Origin: Sporothrix humicola
Lineage: Eukaryota; Ascomycota; Sordariomycetes; Ophiostomatales; Ophiostomataceae
Length of the DNA stretch: 64,000 nt
Direction of reading: 5' to 3'
NCBI GenBank assembly: GCA_021396245.1
Contig: WNYE01000036.1
Coordinates: 62,001-126,000 of the forward strand
This document shows, piece after piece, positions 32,799-46,093 of this stretch. The position numbers were made by a program, and so were the translations under genes. The stretch's first letter is position 1; every line of letters begins with the position of its first letter. The notes below the pieces were generated by a model, which did not search any database, was not told where the DNA came from, and saw only the letters and a program-made list of their open reading frames with translations.

Positions 32799-34432
32799 CT
32801 GATCAATGGAATCAGGGTGAGGTGGTGGTGTCACTCGATGGACAGGATTGCTTCTAGCCTGACCGGGTATGGGCAAGCCCAGGAAACATGTGCACTCTTC
32901 CCACTCGATGGCGCAAAGCTTACATGAAGCACGCCATTGACGGAACTGACAATTGCCATTGCCCTGGCCAAGCTTGTCGCAACGTCAAACAATAAGAAGG
33001 CTCTGGCCGGAACGAATGAGAGTTGTTCTTTTGACGTTGTCTAGTGGAACTCGGCCGGAGCCTGGTCAATATCTAGTTTGTTGTCGCAGCCTTGTCTAAA
33101 TTATCGCGAGATGCTATTTTGCTGCCATCTACCAAAAACGAATTCTTCTATTTTTTCGCTTCTTTTCGCTTCTATTTTGTCCCACGTAAATCGCTCGTGT
33201 CGCGTATTTCACTCGTGGCACACATGGCAACTCCATCTGCCGTTCCACGCTGTCCTGAACGGAGACTTTTTCTGTTTTGCTTACAAAGTCAAACGGAAAT
33301 TTAAATGTTTTGTGTGGAACGACACTCGGCGTCTTTTTTTTTTTGGCTTCTATCCCCTTCTTTGCAGGCTGTCCTGCACCTAACGTCGCACAGTGGTGAT
33401 CGGGTGTGGAATCAGGTGGAATATGGAGCCTTGGAGGCTCTGGCCTGGGCAATTCAATATCAGGGTGCCAGCCCAGGCATTCAAGGGGCACGTACCCAGC
33501 GGGTGTTGACACCAAGAACGGCAAGAGAAAAAGTATCCGCGCCGTCGGGAAGTCGGCGTAATGTAGGCTCCTGTCATCAAAAAGAGCACAAAACACGCGC
33601 AACCTGTTTTCAAAGAGTTTGAGAAAAGCAGACCAAAAAATAAGAAAATCTCAGAAAAAAATGTAAGTTTTGAAGACGACTTGATTGCATGACATTTGCA
33701 AGACCAATATCAACTTTCCTGAGCTTTCTCAATCGTATGGAGCATCGCAACTTCGTCTCACGGCGACTCTGCATGGTCGCGCCTTCCCGGGCGGCACAAC
33801 TAGTAAGCTCCTTGGGAATGCATTGCTTGGCAACTCGGGGAAGGTGCGAGTCAGGCTTCGTTCTTTGGACCCTATTTTGGCTAACTGATGTCAAGATCGC
33901 CCGCACGCCGTGTCAGACTTTCTCAGGCGCTTCTGTCGAATGTATTTTTGTATTTTGCTTGCAAGTCCTGACTGTAGCCAACAGCCAATGTCAAAGTGTC
34001 CAATGCGCCATGTGCCACTAGGTCGGAACCAACCCGACGATTTCAGGGCAAGCCAGGGGCCCCAATTTTGGAGACTTTTTTGTCTGGGGGAACCGCAATC
34101 ATCGCCCGCAGGCGAACGGCGAATTGGACTGTTTTCTTTTCTTCTTCGTCGTTCCGCGGGCACATGGGGCAAGGCGTCTCTGCCGCTAGAGGAAAAGTAG
34201 AAGCCGGTTCTCGAAATTGGAGCCACCTCTGTCTGGTGTCTGGTCGTCGCCTCCACGTCGCGGCCGTCCGTCTTTTTCTCAGTATTAAACAGCTGGTCGG
34301 CCCTCCCCTCTTTGTAGACCGAGGCTCCTCTTCTGTTTCTTGTTTTGTTTTGTTTTGTTTTGTTCATTCTCTGCATCTTCACTCTTTACAACAAGCAACT
34401 CACCGTCTCCAATACCAAAACCAAACGTCGAC
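32799..34432. other. Intergenic region and 5' leader of the MAPEG gene
   Basis: No supported gene. A TGTTT pentamer run lies just upstream of the next start codon, within its presumed 5' UTR. Confidence 0.65.
34341..34365. repeat. TGTTT pentamer x5 in 5' leader
   Basis: Four exact TGTTT units plus TGTTC, ending 67 bases before the MAPEG start codon. Confidence 0.9.
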
Positions 34433-34523
34433 ATGTCTCTTACTGTCCAGGTCCCGGCCGAGTACGGGTAGGTCTTTCCTCTTTTTCTTTGCGCCTCAGT
34501 TTGTCAGGTCGCTCTTGCCATAG

Positions 34524-34575
<52 letters not shown>

Positions 34576-35251
34576 CTGCGCCTTCTCTCTGCTCTTGCCT
34601 GCCATTGCAGAAGCTCAGAAGCTCACATATTCACACATATAGCTACGTCTTCGGCGCCGCCACGGCCATCTTCTTTGTCAACACCTACCACTCGTTGTTG
34701 ACCGGCAGCTACCGCAAGGCCGCCAAGGTCCCGTACCCCAACTGCTACGCCAGCCAGGAGGTTGCCGACAAGAACCCTGCCGCCTTTCAGTTCAACTGCG
34801 GTATGTTTTCACTCTTATGTTGCCAGTTGAGCTTTCGTTGCCAGTTGAGCTATCGGATGCTCTCGTTGCTGGCCGCGCTCTCAAAACTTTATGCCAGCTC
34901 AGCTAACTCTTTCCACAGCCCAGAGAGCCCATGCCAACTTCACCGAGAACCTGCCGACCTTCCTCGGTGCCCTGTTCATCAGCGGCCTCAAATACCCCGT
35001 CCTGAGCGCCAGCCTCGGTGCCGCCTGGGCTGTCTCCCGTGTCCTGTACGCCCGCGGCTACACCAAGAACGGCCCCAAGGGCCGCTACGTGTATGTTTTC
35101 TCTCTTTCCTTTTCTACGTATAATTTCCAGCCACCTTCAGGCAAGAACAAAAGCTAACAAGAGCAGCGGCGCCGTCCACTCCGTCTTCGATCTCGTCATG
35201 AAGATTCTGTCCGGCTACACTGCCTACACCTTCATCAGCGCTCTGTACTAA
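34433..35251 (+). CDS. MAPEG-family microsomal glutathione S-transferase 3-like
   Basis: Four exons, join(34433..34467, 34643..34800, 34919..35090, 35167..35251), encode 149 residues, the usual MGST3 length. It starts MSLTVQVPAEYGYVFGAATA. Four hydrophobic segments are visible: residues 11-30; 68-92 (FTENLPTFLGALFISGLKYP); 94-112; and the C-terminal GYTAYTFISALY. The conserved MAPEG core reads FQFNCAQRAHANFTENLP, with the Arg/His/Asn-containing AQRAHANF motif, and RYVGAVHSVFD follows the third helix. It is an endoplasmic reticulum membrane enzyme that conjugates glutathione to, or reduces, lipid hydroperoxides and eicosanoid-like substrates. Splicing preserves the frame at each junction (phases 2, 1, 2), with CTAAC branches in introns 2 and 3. 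Intron 1 contains a 44-base poly(T) run. Confidence 0.93.
34529..34572 (+). repeat. T44 homopolymer in intron 1 of the MAPEG gene
   Basis: Forty-four uninterrupted T residues in the sense orientation lie 70 bases before the intron 1 acceptor (34,642). The length is likely polymorphic, and an assembly or polishing error in the exact count is possible. Confidence 0.95.
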
Positions 35252-36406
35252 GCGTGTCGCATTCGTCTGGTGAGGTTTATTGTCTCCACGAGTTCGGCCA
35301 GCAATTGTCGTCGTGTGGTGGTAAAAGGTGGCTCTTTATATCCAAAATTTATCAAAAACAACAATAAAACATAAATAAACAACACAATTTGACAGATGTC
35401 GTCCGTGTAAGTGGCAGCATGTAAGCACGATCGCTCGCATCCCGTCAGAAGGAGCCAAATCCTTACGGTGGTAGGCCGGCCTGGGCCATTGGGATTGGTC
35501 GAGTTTCGCTTGGAGGAAGAGAGCAAGAGGAATAAGCAGGGAGGAGGGGAGAACATGTGACTTGTGCTCCTCTTGCGCTCCTCCCTTTTTCTCACTTAAA
35601 ATGATAACAGCTGGCTTGTTTGATGCCCCACTTTTAGCTCACCTTGCTGTCCGTCTGGCATTTTGCTCGAGCCACAGGCAGGCGCCACGCCATGATCAGC
35701 TCGACTGGCCTGTAACTACGGTTGCTGTGAACCTGTCCTTTCCATACTGAGAAGAAAATACGTGCCAGTTTGTTGTTGCCACTGTTGACTACCCCCCGCC
35801 TCCCCTGAAAAGAGCTACCAAGAGGGGCAAAGCACGAGAAAAAGTACGCCAAAAAATAGGGGAACAGGGGACAACACAATAGCTTTGCGGCTACCTAACC
35901 TCGAAAGCCAGGCCCAGCCCAGAAGACCAAATTGGCCTCTACCGCCCAAGGCAAGCGAACCCACTCCACACAAACACAATATCGCCATCCAACCATCACC
36001 GCCGCCGCCATCGCCGCTATTATCCTCCTCCTCCCTTTTCCCTCCCACGACCTCGAACTAGACACTTGTCCCATTGCTTCCCAGCAACCTGTCCCCGGTG
36101 CAGTGTCTGTCGTCCATTGCTGCCTTCCATTCGCATTACATCTGTCTGCTCGATTGTTGCAGCTACATCGTCCTCTTCCCCCCCTCGAGTCTCTCTCCTC
36201 GTCTTTCGGTTGCGGTTCCGACGCAAACATACAAAGACCACATCATCGCCGATCCGGGATCCCACTTGCTCTTTGCCAGCCTTCTGCCGCTCCGATTATC
36301 GCCTGTCGACACTTCTCGCCCGGCTGAACGATAGATTCGACACTTCTTGCGACCAAACTCCCTTGCAAAAGAACCGAAGAAAGGCCTCCCACCGCCCTTC
36401 GCCAAG
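35252..36406. other. Intergenic region and 5' leader of SEC23
   Basis: No supported gene. The last 500 bases are rich in C and CT tracts on the plus strand, consistent with a fungal promoter and 5' UTR for SEC23. Confidence 0.65.
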
Positions 36407-39030
36407 ATGGACTACGAAGCTCTGAAGGAGCAGTGGAGCGAGGTTGAGGATCGCGATGGCGTCCGTCTGAGCTGGAACGTGTTCCCCAGCACGCGCATGG
36501 TGAGTTGCAGTGGTTCTGAGGCGGTTTTTGTGGCCATTGTCCTCTTTCTGGCGCTCAACCCCAACCACATGATACTAACCGTGATCCCCTCACATTCAGG
36601 AAGCATCGCGCCTCGTCGTCCCCATTGGCGCTCTCTACACGCCCCTCAAGGAGAAGCCCGACACGCCGCTCCTGCAGTTTGAGCCCGTCACCTGCAAGCA
36701 GCCCTGCCGCTCCGTTCTCAACCCTTTCTGGTGAGTGCTGATATATGGACGACATACTGGACAGGTCTTGGAAGCACGGATGAAACTCGGATAAGATGCT
36801 AACGTCCACCAGCCAAGTCGATGTGCGTGCCCGCCTTTGGGTCTGCCCCTTCTGTCTGTCGCGCAACCCGCTGCCGCCGCATTACAAGGACATCACCGCC
36901 AACGCTATCCCGCCCGAGCTGCACCCGTCCAACACCACCATCGAGTACCGGCTATCGCGCCCGGCCCAGAACCCGCCCATCTTCCTCTATGTTGTCGACA
37001 TGTGCCAGGAGGAGGACAGCTTGGCTGCCCTCAAGGAGTCGCTCGTCATGAGCCTGAGCCTGCTGCCTGAGAACGCCCTCGTCGGTCTCATCACCTTTGG
37101 CACAATGGTACGTTTTCCCTCTTCTTGAACCTATCCCTGTTGATCCCCGTCCCAACCTAACACGTCCAGACCCAAGTCCATGAAATCGGCTACGCCGAGT
37201 GCGCCAAGTCCTACGTCTTCCGCGGCAGCAAGGAGTACACCCCGAAGCAGGTCCAGGAAATGCTTGGCCTCGCCCAACCCGTCATGCGCCCCGGTATGCA
37301 GCCCGGCCGTCCGAACATGCCCCTCGGCCCCGCCGCCCGCTTCCTGCTCCCCGTCCAGCAGGGCGAGTTCCAGCTCACCAAGGCCCTCGAGCAGCTCCAG
37401 AAGGACCCCTGGCCCGTCGCCAACGACCGCCGTAGCCTGCGCTGCTCCGGTGTCGCTATCAGCGTTGCCGTCAGCCTGCTCGAGTCCTCCTTCCAGAACT
37501 CGGGTGCCCGCATCATGGTGTTCACTGGTGGCCCGGCCACGGAGGGCCCCGGCATGGTTGTCGGCCCCGAGCTGCGTGAGCCCATCCGCTCGCACCACGA
37601 CATCGACCGCGACAGCGCCAAGAACTACAAGAAGGCCCTCAAGTTCTACGACAACCTCGCCAAGCGCACCGCCCACAACGGCCACATCATCGACGTCTTT
37701 GCCGGCTGTCTCGACCAGGTCGGTCTGCTGGAAATGAAGGGTCTGAGCAACTCTACAGGCGGCCACATGATCCTGACAGACAGCTTTACGTCTGCCATGT
37801 TCAAGCAGTCGTTTGTGCGCGTGTTTGAAAAGGACGGCGACGACAACCTGTTGATGGGCTTCAACGCTGTGCTGGAGGTTCTGACGACCAAGGAGCTCAA
37901 GGTTACGGGCATGATCGGTCACGGTGTGTCCCTCAACAAGAAGTCGACGTCGGTGGGCGAGACCGAGATTGGTATGGGCAACACATGTGCATGGAAGATG
38001 TGCGGCATCGACCCGAGTGCCAGCTACGGTATCTACTTTGAGATTGCCCAGGGCGGCCCGTCGCAGGTCCAGCAGGGACCGCAGAAGGGTATGATGCAGT
38101 TCCTAACCTACTACCAGCACTCGTCTGGCCAGTTCCACCTCCGCGTCACCACCATTGCTCGGAATCTGAGCGGTCCTGCCGGCGACCCGACCCTGGCGCA
38201 CTCGTTCGACCAGGAGGCTGCTGCCGTGCTCATGTCGCGCATTGCCGTCTTCAAGGCCGAGGTCGACGACGGCCCGGATGTTCTACGCTGGGTTGACCGC
38301 ATGCTGATCCGCCTGTGCTCGCGCTTCGCCGACTACCGGAAAGACGACCCGTCGTCGTTCCGCCTGGAGAAGAACTTCACCCTCTACCCACAATTCATGT
38401 TCCATCTGCGGCGAAGCCAGTTCCTGCAGGTCTTCAACAACTCCCCCGATGAGACAGCGTTCTACCGGCACGTTCTGAATCACGAGGACGTTAGCAACTC
38501 GCTGGTCATGATCCAGCCCACCCTGGACTCGTACACTTTCGACCAGGACGGCGGCCTGCCCGTGCTCCTGGACTCGGCCTCCATCCAACCCACCCACATC
38601 CTCCTCCTCGATACCTTCTTCCACATTCTCATCTTCCACGGCGAGACCGTCGCCCAGTGGCGGAAAGCTGGCTACCAGAACCAGGACGGCTACGAGAACT
38701 TTGCCGCATTACTGGAGCAGCCAAAGGAGGACGCAAGAGATCTCATTACGGACCGTTTCCCTCTGCCCCGGTTCATTGTCTGTGACGCCGGTGGCTCGCA
38801 GGCCCGTTTCCTGCTGTCGAAGCTGAACCCGTCGACGACGCACACTACTGGTGCATATGGCGGCGTCGGTGCCCAGTCAGCGCAGACCATCTTCACGGAC
38901 GACGTGTCGCTGCAAACCTTTATGGATCATTTGATGAAGTATGTTCTATCCCTCCTCCCTTTTCTGTCTTTATCACATGAGATGCAAATTACTAACAAAT
39001 CCCAGGCTGGCTGTGAGCGGAACGAACTAA
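36407..39030 (+). CDS. SEC23: COPII coat GTPase-activating subunit Sec23
   Basis: Five exons, join(36407..36499, 36600..36730, 36813..37107, 37170..38938, 39006..39030), encode 770 residues, the normal Sec23 size. It starts [27 protein letters not shown]. The zinc-ribbon cysteines are in [10 protein letters not shown] and WVCPFC, with intron 2 falling right after NPF. The trunk ([14 protein letters not shown]) follows, then the beta-sandwich and helical parts, including the Arg finger region [26 protein letters not shown]. The C-terminal gelsolin fold includes [22 protein letters not shown], and the end is LMKLAVSGTN. Sec23 with Sec24 forms the inner COPII coat and stimulates Sar1 GTP hydrolysis at endoplasmic reticulum exit sites. 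The final coding exon adds only 25 bases. Donors are GTGAGT, GTGAGT, GTACGT and GTATGT. Confidence 0.97.
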
Positions 39031-39735
39031 TAATGCCACGGATGGTTGTATAGAGAGTGTTGTTGTCGCCTTTTTTCAAGTTTTCATTTATCCTTTTGCT
39101 TCCATTGTAGAAGACGATGAAAAAAATGAGCGGGAGGATGGTTGCTTTTTTTTATCATATGAGTTGTGTTTTATTTGTCCAAGCCCTTTAAAACCAAAAT
39201 GTTTCTTTATCAATGAATGGTGCACAACATCCCACATGTTGAATGAGTGAAGTGAAGACGCGAGTGAACTTGCAGGCGAAATCGTGTAGGTCGCATTTTA
39301 GCGCATTTATTATGTAATATAGCACCGCCATGTGTGGCTTGACTGCTGGCTGAATTTATCGCCCATGATTGGCCACTTTGTGGAAGGACAAAAAATTAAT
39401 GGACCCCACTCAGCCCTGACATCCGCACACAATCATTTTTTTGCGCCCTCGTTCTCTGTGGTCGGAATTGCTTGCTGCCCGTGCAGGAGCTTTAGTGTCC
39501 CACTTTTATTTTCCTCCTACCAAATCACTGGCGCCCATACGATTTTTTCAGAGGGCAGTGGCCTTTTTTGCTGGATTTTTTTTCTTCCCTGTCCTAACCC
39601 ACTCCCCCGTTTTCGATTTTACAGTCTCCTCTTGATTTTTCGTTGTTTGACCATCCCGCAACGACTCTTCTTTTCCACCTTCACGACATCATCACACCAG
39701 CCAGAGTGCATTTTTTCACATAACAAACCGTCAAA
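39031..39735. other. Intergenic region, SEC23 to RPL12
   Basis: About 700 bases with no gene. The final 250 bases are rich in pyrimidines on the plus strand, as expected in front of a fungal ribosomal-protein gene. Confidence 0.7.
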
Positions 39736-40636
39736 ATGCGTACGTTGCATTCCTCCTCCATCGTTTGGACAATGTCGTCCGGCCGGTCTGGTCGACAGGC
39801 ATCGCCATCATCGTCAAATTGAACAACTTGAACAGCGTTTGCTAACAGCCTCGCAGCCCCGAAGATCGACCCCAACGAGATCAAGGTCATGTAAGCATGA
39901 GTCCTCTCCCTCCCAGCGACGAAACCATCCTCCGATCGACGATATCTACATGACTGCCCGCGAGAGAATTGGAGTCGGAGGATGCGTTTTTGGATCCGGA
40001 TTTGGAATCGAAATTGGAACTGGAATTCGGAAGACTAACATTGATGAAACAGCCACCTGCTCGCCACTGGTGGTGAGGTCGGTGCCTCCTCGGCACTGGC
40101 TCCCAAGATCGGTCCTCTGGGTCTGTCTCCCAAGAAGGTCGGCGAAGATATCGCCAAGGCCACTGGTGACTGGGTACGTTTCTGCAGAATGGGATGAGGA
40201 TGGAGGCTGGGGGAGGGATAGGATCTCGAGATGGAAATGGAGGTCAGAAAGGATACGTCGCCAAATCGCAGATACGGAAGACTAACAACTGCTACAGAAG
40301 GGTCTGCGCGTGACCGTCAAGCTCACGATCCAGAACCGTCAGGCCGCCGTCTCGGTCGTCCCGACTGCCTCGTCCCTGATCATCCGCGCGCTGAAGGAGC
40401 CCCCACGGGACCGGAAGAAGGAGAAGAACATCAAGCACAACAAGTCGGTTCCCCTGGACGAGATCATCGAGATTGCCCGGACAATGCGCTTCAAGTCTTT
40501 CGCCAAGGAGCTGTCTGGCACCGTCAAGGAGATCCTCGGCACTGCCTACAGCGTCGGCTGCCAGGTCGACGGCAAGCCTCCCCAGGACATCATCGACGCC
40601 ATCAACGCCGGCGAGATTGACATCCCCGAGGAGTAA
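39736..40636 (+). CDS. RPL12: 60S ribosomal protein L12 (uL11)
   Basis: Four exons, join(39736..39739, 39857..39890, 40053..40173, 40298..40636), encode exactly 165 residues, the standard eukaryotic uL11 length. The first exon is only ATGC and is completed by CCCCGAAG to give MPPKIDPNEIKV. The sequence continues ATGGEVGASSALAPKIGPLGLSPKKVGEDI, then VTVKLTIQNRQAAVSVVPTAS, KHNKSVPLDEI, and ends GEIDIPEE. uL11 binds the GTPase-associated centre of 25S rRNA together with the P-stalk proteins. Splice signals are GTACGT, GTAAGC and GTACGT, with CTAAC branches. The cluster of introns at the 5' end is common in ribosomal-protein genes. It lies in tandem after SEC23. Confidence 0.97.
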
Positions 40637-42825
40637 AGAATGAACAACGACAAAAAAAATATGACGAACGACAACAAGATTATTAAAAAAAGGTGGTCGA
40701 CGACTATGACTTTTTGTGAACAAGGTGGGGACGGGAACGTTGTGTAACGGGTTTCTTGGCATTCCGAACAAAGGAGTTCAGGTTTTTTCTCCTTTACTTT
40801 TCTCTTGTTTACATCTGGTTTGCTCTTCTTCCCGGACCAATTTTTCTTCCCTCTTTTCTCTCTTACTCCTTCTCTCTCTCCGCCATCCTCCACGATCTTC
40901 GATCTTCTTTTCCTCCGCATCCATCTTCTTTCTCTCGCCGAAAGGAGGACGCTTTCTCGCCAGCGTTTGTGTTTTTTCTATCGACCCGCACCAGCCGAAA
41001 CGACGGATACATCAACAGGCGAGATATTTGACGCCCTTTCTTTTCTTCGACAGTGGAATTTTTTATACCGGTTTTCATTTTTTTCATACCAGCAAACAGA
41101 AAAGGGAAGTTACAAAAGGGATAAGGAAAAGAGCAACTACGAAAAAACGAGAAAGATACAAACAAAAAAAGTGCAAAAACAACTTTCTTCTTACAGGTTT
41201 TCTTCGGTGATTCAGCGATATCACATGTGTGTTCCGACAAGACGACTCCCTCAAAAACAGCACTCAACGGCCGGACGAAGCAACGCGATGGAAGATGGAC
41301 AACGGGCACCAGGTGATGAGTTTTGCAAGACAGGAGAAGTCTGCGGAAGCGGCTGTGCTTGTTCTTGCGAATCTCGAATTCCCGACAGACCCAGTCCTCT
41401 CTTTCCTGACGGCATCCGTTCATGCCATTGCTTCTCCCCGTTATTCACTTTCCCCTTTCCCTCTGCCCCATTGCCCCCTGATATATGTTATTCCTGGTCT
41501 ACACTCTGAATTACGCCGCGCTCCCATGGTGTTTTTCAATTTTGGTACTTAGGAAGATTAAAGCGTCCAATTACTCACCGCGGCTTTCTGTGTAAAAAAG
41601 TGAAAGTTGAGGTCCATCTTTCAGAGACAACATTCCTATTCCGAGACGTCCCTGTTGTCTCATTCCCCCCATCGTCGTCCTTCGCCATCCCCTCTCTCGT
41701 AGTTTCCTCGATCAGTCGTTCTTGTAGAGAGAAATGTAGAATATGCTCATCGTCCTCAATCTCATGGTAATGTGATTGTTTGCTCATGCAAGCATCCTCT
41801 CACAGGATCCGTCTCGAGATGTAGTGTACCGGGCGTTTCGTAGATTATCGTAGGTGGCAGCGAATGAGGTGTGCCAACACCGTCTGCATTCACATATGGA
41901 TTGGCGTGTGGCCACTCCTCATCCTCATTGCCCAGGCGCAACGTGCCGCAAAGGATCATGATGACCGGAGCGGAGGCACGTGGTGTTCTATGTTGGGATT
42001 TGACTTGCTGTTTTCTTCTATCGGCAATGCCTGGCCTGCCACAGAACTCTCATTTGCATCTTTTTTCTTTTCTCAGTTCTTCATGTTGATGAATTGCTAC
42101 TTTGAGAAGTCGTTATACCTCGCCTGGTATTTCATATGCACCTCCAGAAAGTAAATGTGCACGAGTTGTGCCCGACATTGCTGTCATATTTTTTGCACTC
42201 CTATCACCTGCATTTGTGCAGAGAAGAATATGCAGATAATCCTCGTCCTATCGTCTTATATTCTCGCATCCAGCTTTATGCTCCCTTTTTTCATATGCTC
42301 CCATCACGCCTTACTTCCAATCTACACGTCTCTCACACGCTCTCGTCCAAACACGTAAACGTGCAGCTGTGCCTCGCAACCCCAAAAACCTGGCGGTGGC
42401 GGCCTCATTGTTCAAGATGTCATTGGAAGAAAATTCAGAAAAAGATGGGTGGTGTTCCCCGATAGCACATCCAACATCCATCTCAAACAAGGCCCGTAAC
42501 CCAACCAGTTCCTTTTCGGAGCAATAAATAGTTGTTCAGTGTGTGTCCCAGTACTACACAAAGACGCAGGAATATACACAAAAATACACACAGGCATAAG
42601 CAGACAAGCAGGCAGGCACATACATAAATAAGCACGCAAACACAAGAGCACACAAGAGCACACAAGCAGCACCCCTCCTCACGCTTGCCCTCTCTTGCTT
42701 TCCTCTCCCACACGCCCCTTGGCACAATTAACCGTCCCGCCTCATCGCATTATAATCAGACGGCAAGCAATTGGGGTTTTGAGTGAGGGTGGGACAAGTA
42801 GCGACGACATCTTTTATTAGACGAT

Positions 42826-42853
42826 AAGAGACAAGAGACAAAAGACAAGAGAC
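42826..42853. repeat. Heptamer array AARAGAC x4
   Basis: Four 7-base units: AAGAGAC, AAGAGAC, AAAAGAC, AAGAGAC, inside a longer purine-rich stretch. Confidence 0.85.
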
Positions 42854-45800
42854 GAGATATCAAAAGACAGATGGGGAAGGGGTAAAGGAAGAACAACAGA
42901 CTTGAAGATGTGCAAGTATGTGTGTTTTGCAGGGCTGGGCAAGAGCAAGAAACACACTGCAACTGCGAGGCTTTTCTGCCGAGACGTTCGAACTGATCGA
43001 CCAACGGTCTGGCGGGTGAGAACTTAGGAAAGGCAAAACAGAAACAGGAGCCGAGAGTGGACGAGAGGATAAGAGGAAGGCGATGGGCGGACAATAAAAC
43101 AAGAAGACAAGTATGTTGATAGTACTCCGTACACTGAGAAGGGGGTAGGACCGCCGGTTGAGAATTTCAGGGAAGCCCATCGAAAAAAAGTCAGGGACAC
43201 AGGGAAACGGCACGGAACATGGGAGTGGGAGGGGGGGTGGGAAGGGACGGGCACGCACACACATTTGGCGAGCCCGTGCTGTTTTATCTACCCGTGTTTG
43301 TCGATCAGGCTCTCTCCACGATATGCGTTGGTTTAAGTGTTTAAGTGTTGAAGTGTTTGCGTGTTTTGTGCGTCTGCGCTCATGTCGGCATACCTTTTTT
43401 GTCCTTTTGTCTTTCTGTCTTTCATTCGCACTTGCCTTTTCACCTGCCATTTCACCTGCCCGCGTGCCTTCCATGACAAGCCGTTGCGCCTTCAGCCATC
43501 TCGCGTTGCTCACGATATTAAACGAGAAGGCACAAAGCTTGAAGGAACGAAAGCACGAGACGAGCCAGGCTCCCAGTCTCACAGTCCCTCAGGCTCTCCA
43601 GCGACAACATACAACATACAACACTGTGTGTGGCTTCCATGTGCAGCTGCGAGTCTCGCCTCGTATGCAGTGTAAAAGGGATGGATGTTCAGCTCCCCCA
43701 CTTCAAAACACCCTGTGTCTTTCGAGACAGATATTCTTTTTGTTCTATCCTTTCCTCCTGTGTCTATTGGTCTCCTTCTTCGTATTTACTTTCTTCTTTC
43801 GATCCCCGGCACAGTTAACTGACTGGTCGCCGATCGAGGTGGTGGCGTTTTAGGTAAATATTTTCATAATTATTCTGAGATTCGTTTCTTTCGAAATAAA
43901 TACACATTAAATCAATAAAATTACAACACTGAACAAAATGTGATAGAATGTCATTAAAACATCCAGAAGCATGACAGTGTGATAAAAATACACCGGAATT
44001 AATAAACAAATGTGTTCGTCAAAAGGGGGCAGGGCAGGGCAGAATGGCGGTGTCGCCCGTGTCGTACAGAAGTTGCCTCTTCCTTGACCTCACTCAAACC
44101 AGATCCAACCACCTCATCCCAACGACAACTTCTGGGGTCCATTAGACCCATTAAAATATTTTAAAAAGCACCCGTATGTGCCGCGAATGTCTCTCCTCGT
44201 CTCTCCTTGCTTCTCTGCCCAAGATGTGATGAGAAAGACAGCAGACAGGCCCACTCGCGCGTTTCTCCACACAAATGCAGACTGAGCAGGGAGCAGGAGC
44301 TGCCCTAGCTCAAGTTGTGAGCTTGACCTTGTGCATCGACGCCAGATGTGATGAAAAATGTCTGCTCGTGCATCGCAGCCCCAGTTGTTGTCTCTCGTTT
44401 TGCAGCACATGGCAGCCGTTGGCTTTTGATTTTGACCACGAGGACGCCCGGGTCAGTACTCCCACTCAGTATACGCAAAAAGGCGGAAATGAGAAGTTTC
44501 TGAGCGGTTGCACAAACGATGTAAGATGCGCCCGCCGACTTGCGCAATGATCGGCATCGCCCACGCCGTGCGCTGTGAGTGTGTCTGTGTGTCGACAAGA
44601 AGTGCTCTTGACTGAGTACATAATACTATCTTACATGTATGGCAATGTACAAGCACAGAATGCGCATGGCTTTTGTACAGCTCGAGATGTGTATGTATTG
44701 CCTTGTGCATAGAGCCATGCTGGATTGCGCACACTCCAAACTCACAGCTTCCTCTTGTCCTTCCTCGTATGTACAGGCACACTTCCTGCAGTTTGTATCT
44801 TGTCCTGGGACTTCGGCCGCTCCTTCCGCCATTGCCAACATTCACAATCCCGGTTTGTACTTGTAGACGGAAGGAAGGAACAACAGGCGAGGAGTAGGGC
44901 AAAGGGGAAACGAAGGAAAGAAGGAAAGAAGGCAGCCAGACGCGAGAAGGAGCGAAGGAGGGCAAAGGTTGTGCATCTCGAGGTTGCACGCAAAAGTTAC
45001 ACCGGCGACATCTTGGAAACAAAAAGGAACAAGACAGAGAACAAGAGAGAAATACAATTGCAAAAATAAAACCAAAACGAGAGAGATACCCAGAATACGC
45101 CGAGCAGGAAGAAACAAAGAGTCGCACAACAGTCTTCCATTCGCATTCTCGCAACGGTGGTCAATGGTCATCATCGCCAACACCACCCACACTCTTCGGC
45201 GAGCCCCACACAGCCAGGTGCTTTGGGAGCCAGGAGGCTCCTGGGCAAGACAACCACCCTTGTCCCCATTGGGGAGTATGTGTGCCTCTCATCGCGAGGC
45301 ATTCATTGTGATTCTCGCTTTTTGTGTGAAATCATAAAGCGTGAATGTCTTTTTCTCTATTTGGTCGTCTTTGTCCATGCCCAGGCCGTCCGTGGGTTCG
45401 GTTCTTTTTATTTCTTTTCTTTTCTTTCTTTTGTAATTATTTTGCTTTGTGTTTATCTTGTCTTTTCTCCGCCCAAGACTGTCTGAAAAAATCCCTGCGT
45501 CGCCTGCCACTCGCCTTTTTCTTTCCTTGTCTGCTTGTATCCTTTCCTCCTTCATCATTGGACTGCCCGTGTCTGTGCCACGTAAGCAGCGATCATCCCC
45601 TTCAGGTCCTTTCTTTGTGCTTCTATGGATTCTTGTTTTCTTTACATATTTCACCCTCACGCCGTTCTCATGATCATATTTTCAACGGTGATGATATGTT
45701 TCAAAGCACAAAAGGACCTCGAATAAAAAAAAGGGTTTGAAAAATATGAAAATGAAAATACTTTGCATGGCAGGGGCTCCCGCTTTTGGACGACAAGAAA

Positions 45801-46093
45801 CAGCAATAGCGTTGTATGAGGCAGCATTTGGTACGGAGAACGGAGCACAGAGCAGCGCTAAAAGCAGCCCCATCTCATGCAGTGTGGCACACTGCAGACG
45901 ACGTGCCCTGGTCCGGTTGCCCAAAACCCTGCACGCCTGGAGGCTGGTGCAGACAATGGAAGTCCAGTGCTGCGAGACTGAGTAACAGGGCTCAGAAAGT
46001 GAAAATGGTGATTGTCTGACGATGGTCATCACCAACCAGATGGCGGTTGAGTCAGGCGGTCTTGGTGCCGGCGGGCGCCAGCATTCATTAAGT

